NCBI GenBank assembly: GCA_033558025.1
Contig: JAUCEF010000006.1
Location: forward strand, 4,960,001-5,024,000
Direction of reading: 5' to 3'
DNA length: 64,000 nucleotides
Source: Phytophthora sp. 'mugwort'
Lineage: Eukaryota; Oomycota; Peronosporomycetes; Peronosporales; Peronosporaceae
Shown here: in pieces, positions 57,881 to 64,000 of the stretch
Layout: each line of letters begins with the position of its first letter
Position numbering within the stretch: position 1 is the first letter of the stretch
Notes under the pieces: generated by a model
What the model was told of the DNA's origin: nothing
Databases searched by the model: none
What the model saw: the letters and a program-made list of their open reading frames with translations, nothing else
Made by a program: the position numbers and the translations under genes

Positions 57881-58631
57881 ATTCGAATCGGATGTCCGTC
57901 CTCTAGCTCAGTAACCTAGGCTGCTCCCGTCAGCACATATGTATGACAGTCCTACAGTCTCCAGTTCGTCGTCACCTAGCGCATCTCGTTCTTCGCGCTC
58001 ATCCATCCTGAGACCAAATAAAGCTGCACTTGATTTTATCGACACAAAATCACAATGAGTTTAGATCCCCAAATATCATAACCACGGATATTACGATGTT
58101 CGCCGATTGCAATGGTTAGCTTGCGGTTCCAAACGTTCACAACCATGATCTACGATTGTAATCTACAAATGACATTCGAGCGATCACTGAGGTGGATCCA
58201 TACAAGCCCTGTAATTTCCTATAAATTAGCATCGAGTACAAGCATGGAGTAGATTTAAGAGGAAACGTCGATAGGTGGATGCAGCTGAAACGTTTTGACA
58301 GAAGCGGTTAAAATGCGTCAGTTTGTGTATGCCAGGTTATCAGTACCCGACAGTATATGAGTGCCTTCTAGTCGCGCCGCAACGTGTATGAAAGAGAGGG
58401 CAATGTTTCCAGAAAGTGTGTCAATATGAATGGCTGTGTGCTAATATGATTCTGACCCAAACGCGCCTAAACCCGGAGTTAGCCAGCGTCGTATCATAGC
58501 CAGCCGGTTCAAGCCGTTTATGTTCCCACAAACGGATATTCCGGCTGAGGGATAGCAATGAATGACGACGCTGAGAACATTGGAAAGATAGTGAATCGGG
58601 CGAAATCGAGGCTCTGAGCGTTGGTATTACA

Positions 58632-59260
58632 TTGTGTTCAGCTACTACAGCCCTCCATGCTGTTCAGGACTATTCTCTTGCTCAGGGAAAGTCAGTAAAG
58701 GCCATGCAGCACAGCTGTATACATCGGCTCGTTGATTGTACGTCCGAAGGTTGTGACGTCGCGGTACGGGTATATCGCAAACGTAGAGTCGACAAGACGT
58801 ACTTGATAAATAACAAAACTATTTTTAGCTATGGGCCGTGGTATTTTTCGTCGATGAATATGAACCGTTTGAACTGTGTGTCAAACGTTAACCTCACTCG
58901 ACGCCAGATCGCAGAGTTGCCCACGTTTGCCAGCGCTGTTCGAGCCAGTGGTTCCATATCCGCACCAAATTTGACAGAGCAGATTCAATTCCGTGATGGA
59001 ATTTCTCTTGAAAAGAAGCGCAGAACGTTGTACCGAGCCAGACAGGAAGTTATCAATATCGGTGCTAACGAACTTGCCCCCGTACCAAAACCTCCCATGC
59101 TACTCTTTGCAGTTTGCTGAATTGAACCTTGAGGGTGTCGCCTTTGCCGAACAAGACTTAGAAGGGCGTTTCTAGCGCGACATCGTGATCGTAAAATTGT
59201 TTGTGGATGCTGCGGCAGCACGCCAGGTTGTTGTTGGAATAGACTGCAGTCATTCAAAAA
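58632..59260 (+). pseudogene. MULE transposase, N-terminal half only
   Basis: A 162-codon frame starts in the family's N-terminal domain (ALHAVQDYSLAQGKSVKA, LVDCTSEGCDVAVRVYRKRR), continues LTRRQIAELPTFASAVRASG and KKRRTLYRARQEVINIGANE, and ends PMLLFAVC. A following piece (59120-59260, FAEQDLEGRF, then RQVVVGIDCSHSK) is in another frame and would precede the first catalytic Asp of the DDE core. The element is truncated there. It lies on the opposite strand to the MULE copy at 60967-63850. Confidence 0.65.
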
Positions 59261-60031
59261 GCCCTTGATACAGTGGAGTGCAAATGAATCTAGTTGGTCG
59301 AGATTGAAAGTTGCGCTACTTTACTATTGCGTTTGCGTTGGTGTCGGGGGGACTGGCTTGTTAAGACCGTCGTTATTGCGCCAGAACAAAACTGTATCCG
59401 AGGCCCGGCAAGAAGAAAAAGCTCTTCGGTTCATGGCGAATCTAGTCGACTTGACAGGTCATGACGACCATGGAGCCATATAAGCATCAGAGGAAGACTC
59501 GTGTGAGGCAGGTGTCGCTAGTGGAATATTGCCAGTTTCCGCTCATGAGGTCATAGCAGCGAAGATGAGCTCGCAATTTCGGGAGTTGGATATGGAGATA
59601 AAAAGTTGCATCGCATACCTGACGTAATTTGCATGGACGACTCGAGTGAGAAGAGAGTGATGGAATTTACGAGGAATGCAAACCCAGTGTGCTCGTTTCA
59701 GTAACCCGTGTGGTGGACAGCGAAGTAATAATGATATCGCGCCAGATAGCAGCGCTTCACACGTCAGTATTAATGAAAAGAGCCATCAAGATGGTGGCGC
59801 TGAGAGTGATGATGATTACAGCGAAACAGTCACGATGACCCTGACCCGTCTACTGGCATGAATGCGGAGATATACGATAGTGCGATAGACATCAAAACAG
59901 GAGAGTCACTGCCCGCGTATACACACGGATGGTGATGTTGCTTGGCCTGAGGGAGTTGAAGAGATCCCACATACACATAATCCGAGCCAGATTGTTGTGC
60001 CTGATTTGGGAGTAAAGGATGGGTGGGGATG
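59261..60031. other. Non-coding
   Basis: Short plus frames only (for example 59676-59861), without recognisable domains. Confidence 0.4.
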
Positions 60032-60078
60032 TAGGATGGTATGAAAATTACTACCCCATACCATCCTAGGGTAGTAAT
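60032..60078. repeat. Two interleaved perfect inverted repeats
   Basis: Arm A 60032-60043 (taggatggtatg) pairs with 60057-60068, and arm B 60047-60056 (attactaccc) pairs with 60069-60078. The order A, B, A', B' is that of a pseudoknot, with only three bases between A and B and none between B, A' and B'. Confidence 0.85.
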
Positions 60079-60101
60079 TTCTACCTGTTTCTTTTCTACT
60101 A

Positions 60102-60464
60102 ACCTACCTGTTGCTGGAAAATCGGCTGAAAACCTGTTGTCGGCCCCGGATTATCAGTTCCATTGACGGATATTTACGAAGAGCCCACCAGGTTGGACGA
60201 TCGGACACGTGAGCTCCTCGTTTGCCCCGCCAATTTCACTTCGCTCATGGCGGGCAAGGCGTCGATAAATAGATAGTAACGCCTTGTTAGGCAACTACTC
60301 CGGACCACGTGCCGACCTTTGCAGACCTCCGTTTTTTTGCTTCGGTTGCAAATGGTCCCTCTGAGTCCTCTTTAGAATGAACGCGGCTCTCCATATACAT
60401 CCGTCAATGCAACAGATAATCCGGGGCCGACAACAGGTTTTCAGCGGATTTGCCCACAGGTAGG
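60102..60464. mobile_element. MITE-like inverted-repeat unit
   Basis: The arms 60102-60172 and about 60396-60464 are inverted repeats with a 31-bp perfect core (60125-60155 against 60415-60445). The roughly 220-bp centre has no gene. The right arm abuts the SET-domain remnant. Confidence 0.75.
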
Positions 60465-60480
60465 TCAGCAGGAAAGCAAC

Positions 60481-60932
60481 AGATAAAAGATTTTCCCGGA
60501 TGGTATGTCTCCCGGAATGTTGTCCAAATGCTCGCGCCAGCTTATTCTGTGCTCGAAACAATTACCTCAATGGTAGAAACTACGGCAACAGATTGAGAAG
60601 TCTAGACAGGCTACATCTGGCGACGGGAAAGATCGGATATTCGGTATTTTTGAGCGAGAACATCTACGAAGGCTCCATTGTTGCTGGGTATGCTGGTGAG
60701 CTGATCACCCCTGATTATGGTAAGGATAAGGTGCGTATTAGCGACTACACCATTGCAGTTCAAATGCTCCCATCTCGAAAGCAGTGATTGTGGGTCGAAG
60801 CTCGTGACAAGGGGCCTATCGCTAGATTCATGAACCATTCTTGTGCGGTGAATTGCAAGTTGTGTGGTAAATTAGAGATGAAACTTTTCTGCAAGTCAAC
60901 ATGAAAAAAACCAGATTCGAATGTATTAACGA
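60481..60932 (+). pseudogene. SET-domain (histone-lysine methyltransferase-like) remnant
   Basis: One plus frame reads CCPNARASLF...NYGNRLRSL (a pre-SET/AWS-like Cys/Asn-rich part), then TGKIGYSVFLSENIYEGSIV and AGYAGELIT (SET-N strand pattern). After a single in-frame TGA (60785-60787) the same frame continues WVEARDKGPIARFMNHSCAV, then NCKL. ARFMNHSC..NC is the SET-C motif that forms the SAM and pseudoknot site. The catalytic Tyr region and post-SET Cys are missing: the frame ends at the TGA at about 60903. SET domains transfer methyl groups from SAM to lysine. Its position among MULE pieces suggests it came with a transposon rather than being a resident gene. Confidence 0.7.
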
Positions 60933-61193
60933 CTTAAAAGGACTGAGGGGCGAAGATTAGTCGATATCATTGGAAAATTGGCTCGTTACAACTGCGTATA
61001 TTATGACCGCGTTGGTTGCAATCAGAACAGTGTTGGGACGTCCCGCTGCCGTTTTCTCCAATACTTCGTAGGCGTTTCGTTCTAGGCCGCCCTGGCTTTC
61101 TTCGTATAGCGCGCGGGTAGAAAGAGGTATCGCGTCTCACATCAGTTGCTATAGGCATAAAAATGGTTTGGCCACGAAATGCATCGACATATA

Positions 61194-61450
61194 CACTGCC
61201 CGCCAAGTTCTTATGAACACCCACCTTCTCCCCTCCGTTTTACGATCTACGCCATGTTATTTAGATATGTTGGTCGCACAGTTAAAATGCATCGAAGGCA
61301 TGTTCTAACGTTCAGGAAAGAGCAGTTTACAAAGGGGCATACAAATAACCACATTAGCCATTGCGACCAATGTACGGACATCACATCTTACATAATAAAA
61401 TCAAGTCAAAAATATGATTGTGAAATTTTGATGGCTACATTATTAGTGGC
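61194..61450 (+). repeat. Left inverted repeat of the Tc1 element
   Basis: Shares cactgcccgccaagttc, atgaacacccacctt, aaaatgcatcgaaggcatgt and ttagccattgcgaccaat with the reverse complement of the right end. Confidence 0.85.
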
Positions 61451-61499
61451 GAGATGACAGCCACTGCTTGTGATCGCTTCCTTTGCGGAGCTATTGACA

Positions 61500-62505
61500 T
61501 TCTAGAACTGATGGGGAGAGGCCCATCACTAGTGACATCAAGCGAGGAGGGATTCAAGGCGTCCCCCAGGCGGGCTTCGGCCTGCGGAAGATTGCGCGCC
61601 AAGTCACGCGCTCAGTAGGCGCTGTTCATCGTTTGCTGAATGTGTCCCTGAAGCACTACAAGAACCCGGCCCATCTACCTCGCTGTCGGACCGAGAACGG
61701 CGCCTCTTGTCCGTACTGCAGTGAAGGGGCAGCTTTCGTCCAGGTAGCTAAAAGAAGCGCTGAAGCTGTGGACATCGGTGCGCACAATTCAACGTGTGCT
61801 AGCCGGTGTCGAGTGGCTCATGTATACAAAGATGGACAACATGCTGCCCTGTCAGCAGAGGACAAGCGTGCTAGGGAGGCTTGGGCCTAGGATGTGTTGC
61901 TAAAGAAGGATCCCGTCAGGTCGGTGGGACACCATCGTGTTCTCCGAGAGAAGAAATGGAATCTCGACGGGCCTGACGGGTTCCAGACCTATTGGCGCGA
62001 TCTTCGCCGGCCTCCAAGGCAAACAAAGTGCCGCCAACGCGGGATGTGGTTCAGTCATGGTGTGTGCGGGCTTTAGCGCCACCGGCAAGACCAAGCTGGC
62101 GGTGCTCCACGGCAAATAGAACTCGGACGACTACGTGTACACCGTGTCCGATTTCATGTTGCCGTACGCCCACCAGCACTACGGCATGGACTTCATGTTT
62201 TAGCAGGACGGCGCGTCCATTCACCGCTCTAAGCGAACGCACGGAGTTCTTCGCAAGCAAGATGTCCGCGTACTGCCATGGCCTGCACGCTCACGTGATC
62301 TTAATCAGATCGAAAATCTTTGGTCGATCATGACTCGCCAAATTTACGCTAACGGCAAAGAGTTCAGTAGTACAGTCGAGCTGACGGCTGCGCTATACAC
62401 GGCCTGGATGCTACTGCGATGCCGGTGCTCACGTCTTTAATCGCGTCCATGCTTCGCCGTTGCAAGGAATGCATTAAGAAGCACGGCAACAAGACACACT
62501 ACTAA
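61500..62505 (+). pseudogene. Tc1-like transposase, decayed
   Basis: Pieces in order. The helix-turn-helix part has GFGLRKIARQVTRSVGAVHR (about 61580). A linker frame ends LSAEDKRAREAWA. EKKWNLDGPDGFQTYWRDLR (about 61955) follows the first catalytic Asp region, which reads VLREKKW where relatives have VFSDEKKW, so that Asp is lost with the frame change. GMDFMF, a stop, then QDGASIHRSK (about 62200) marks the second Asp. LNQIENLWSIMTRQIYANGK (about 62305) holds the third acidic position. Several frameshifts and stops make it inactive. Confidence 0.8.
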
Positions 62506-62769
62506 TGTAACCACCAATTTTACCACCATATTTTTGACTTGATTTCATTATTATAAGATGTGGTGTCCGTATATTGGTCGCAATGGCTAATGTGTTATTT
62601 GTATGGTAGCCCCTCGTAAACAGCTCTTTCCGGAACGTTAAAACATGCCTTCGATGCATTTTAACCGTGCGAGGAACATATCGAAATAGCATGGCATAGA
62701 TCGTAAAAAAAAAAACTGACTGCGTTAGTGGAGAAAAGGTGGGTGTTCATATGAACTTGGCGGGCAGTG
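62500..62769 (-). repeat. Right inverted repeat of the Tc1 element
   Basis: Reverse-complement partner of 61194-61450. It carries an A-run (62705-62715) absent from the left copy. Confidence 0.85.
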
Positions 62770-64000
62770 TACCGAAGTTTTGTAACAAGGTTGTGAGTAA
62801 GTAAATGCATCAGCAAGTTTTCTAATGCTCTCAAGTGCAACGATTAGGTGACGGCATGGCAAACCCATCTGGTCGAAGTGAGCACATGTACATGTATCAT
62901 CCTGCATGTTGACTCGACGTCAGAGTCGCACCGATGTATCTACCTTATGCACATAGAGTAGAAAAGCTCCGGAGATGCAGGTTGAGCCGAATAATGACCA
63001 ATATCGGCACCTTGCAAGCGGTTATGTTTCCCAGCAGAGAGTGTCGACTCAAGGCCATTATTGATCCATCTCGTCGCGTTCTCGGACCGCTTAATACACG
63101 CATCAACAAAAATGCAGCACGTCGCTTGGATGAAAGCATGCGGGTGCAGTGATCTCATACCTTTCACTAGCTGCGATCCGAATTACGCTTTCAGCAAAAT
63201 TAGAAGTTCGCCATCCATACCGCGGCGCAACATCTATATTGGCGTAGACACACCAACGTATCGGCGGGACTTCACTCAAGTAGGTTATACCTCCGACCCC
63301 AGTCCCAGACGAATCCACTCCAAGCGACTTGTGTACAGATCCTCCGTCTCCGAACTTAGTAAAGTCCATACTAGCCTTTTGTGAATGTGAGTAAACTTGC
63401 GAAACTGAGTGAGAACGTTTCGAATTATGTGAAGAGCGCAGTACTTCAGATTCAATTCCATATCCATCGCCACAGATATAACAGCAGCTCTGTCACAACC
63501 ATCGGCACTCCTTTATATTCGTACCCATGTCGACGCAACGTCATGACGAACCAACTGTAGTTTTCATCATCTTCCGCCTCCAGTGATTTATAGTCGCCCA
63601 AGGGCTTGGTCTTCATCACGCCGCATCGATATGCTTTCTAGGTCACGGACAGCTGCTCTCCGCGACATATATCGCCTTCGCCGAGAAATCGCTTGAAAAT
63701 AGCTGACCTTAGTGGTGCGGGCACAGTGGGAGCGGCGCTGTTGCTCTGAGTACGTCAGCACCCCCACTTTGCGTCGATATATATTCGCGCCATTGCTTCT
63801 ATCAGTTGCAATTTATATTATCGTTGTAATGTAGCGCACGATGTATAAATGCGGGCCGGTTTTTCACTGGCGAACGCCGGGTTTCGACAAAAGCGGCCTG
63901 GCTGTCTCCAAATGTGCGTCAGTACGTGTATGCGCTTGAAACTTGGTCAGGACCATCACTCCGGGTGCATCCCCCAACGAATTTGACACCTGTTTCCCCG

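Larger units (their letters stand above)
61194..62769 (+). mobile_element. Tc1-like DNA transposon with long inverted repeats
   Basis: The 1,576-bp element is flanked on both sides by TA (61192-61193 and 62770-62771). It begins cactgcccgccaagttc and ends with the reverse complement gaacttggcgggcagtg. The inverted repeats extend about 250 bp on each side (61194 to about 61450, about 62500 to 62769) at clearly high identity with small gaps. The plus-strand transposase inside is decayed (next entry). Confidence 0.9.
60967..63850 (-). pseudogene. MULE transposase, interrupted by a Tc1 element
   Basis: Reading on the minus strand: DYKSLEAEDDENYSWFVMTL (about 63590); MDMELNLKYCALHIIRNVLT (about 63470); PIRWCVYANIDVAPRYGWRT (about 63250); then, after a frame change, the SWIM zinc finger CTCAHFDQMGLPCRHLIVAL (about 62890). 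The frame runs to CYKTSV at 62772, is interrupted by the Tc1 element 61194-62769, and resumes at 61193 as YVDAFRGQTIFMPIATDV, then RRKPGRPRTKR and a zinc knuckle CSDCNQRGHNIRSC, ending at 60967. The N-terminal part and several central joins are broken by frameshifts, so the gene was probably dying or dead apart from the insertion. Confidence 0.75.

Noticed and set aside
1..64000. Secreted RxLR or Crinkler effector genes
   Set aside because: No frame combines a signal peptide with RxLR-EER or LxLFLAK motifs; the 7827-8621 gene only shares a possible nuclease-like fold.

Overview
The window reads as nuclear DNA of an oomycete, most likely a Phytophthora-like member of the Peronosporales. Evidence: compact host genes, some with short (about 60-100 bp) GT...AG introns with donors such as GTACGT, GTGCGT or GTAAGT; a flagellar dynein subunit, so the organism makes motile cells; and a dense, decayed mix of Ty3/Gypsy, Ngaro/DIRS-type, hAT, MULE, PIF/Harbinger, mariner/Tc1 and pogo-like elements typical of oomycete repeat-rich blocks. 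All family names come from reading the sequence; no database search was run.

Intact host genes sit in small islands. At 1-1739 (-) is an ankyrin / GPCR-chaperone (ANKRD13-type) protein with a C-terminal GOLD-like domain, running off the left edge, divergent from a two-exon coiled-coil gene (2048-3284, +). A single-exon gene of unknown role with a possible restriction-nuclease-like fold is at 7827-8621 (-). An Old Yellow Enzyme (15817-16968, +) precedes a mitochondrial dicarboxylate carrier (17816-18751, +). A minus-strand housekeeping block follows: seven-exon exocyst SEC10 (27333-30378), four-exon axonemal dynein light-intermediate chain DNALI1 (32469-33597), three-exon IGBP1/TAP42 (34281-35700) and a COX7a-like subunit (36077-36319). 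These genes serve unrelated processes (secretion, flagellar motility, PP2A control, respiration); I see no operon-like logic.

Two copies of one large TPR-containing family lie in opposite orientation, about 29 kb apart (4320-7708 + and 36925-40756 -). Both carry several frameshifts or stops, the plus copy being more decayed.

The rest is mostly transposon debris. 9.5-15.6 kb holds a Myb/SANT-like pseudogene, a DDE-like pseudogene, gag-like and Harbinger-like pieces and a mariner-like element with 29-bp inverted repeats. 20.2-26.7 kb holds a decayed Gypsy element and a hAT fragment. 42.8-45.7 kb is an Ngaro/DIRS-type retroelement (RT plus tyrosine recombinase); 45.7-47.7 kb a pogo-like DDE gene with a zinc finger; 48-52.6 kb two hAT pseudogenes; 53.1-55.5 kb MULE-like and Gypsy pieces. 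From 57.5 kb to the right edge are Harbinger and MULE fragments, a SET-domain remnant, and a Tc1 element (61194-62769) with about 250-bp inverted repeats and TA duplication, nested inside a MULE transposase gene whose frame is continuous across the insertion point.

The least explained structures are the interleaved perfect inverted repeats at 60032-60078, the inverted pair of TPR-family pseudogenes, the 16-bp palindromes in the inverted repeats of a small element upstream of SEC10, and the SET remnant lying between MULE pieces.
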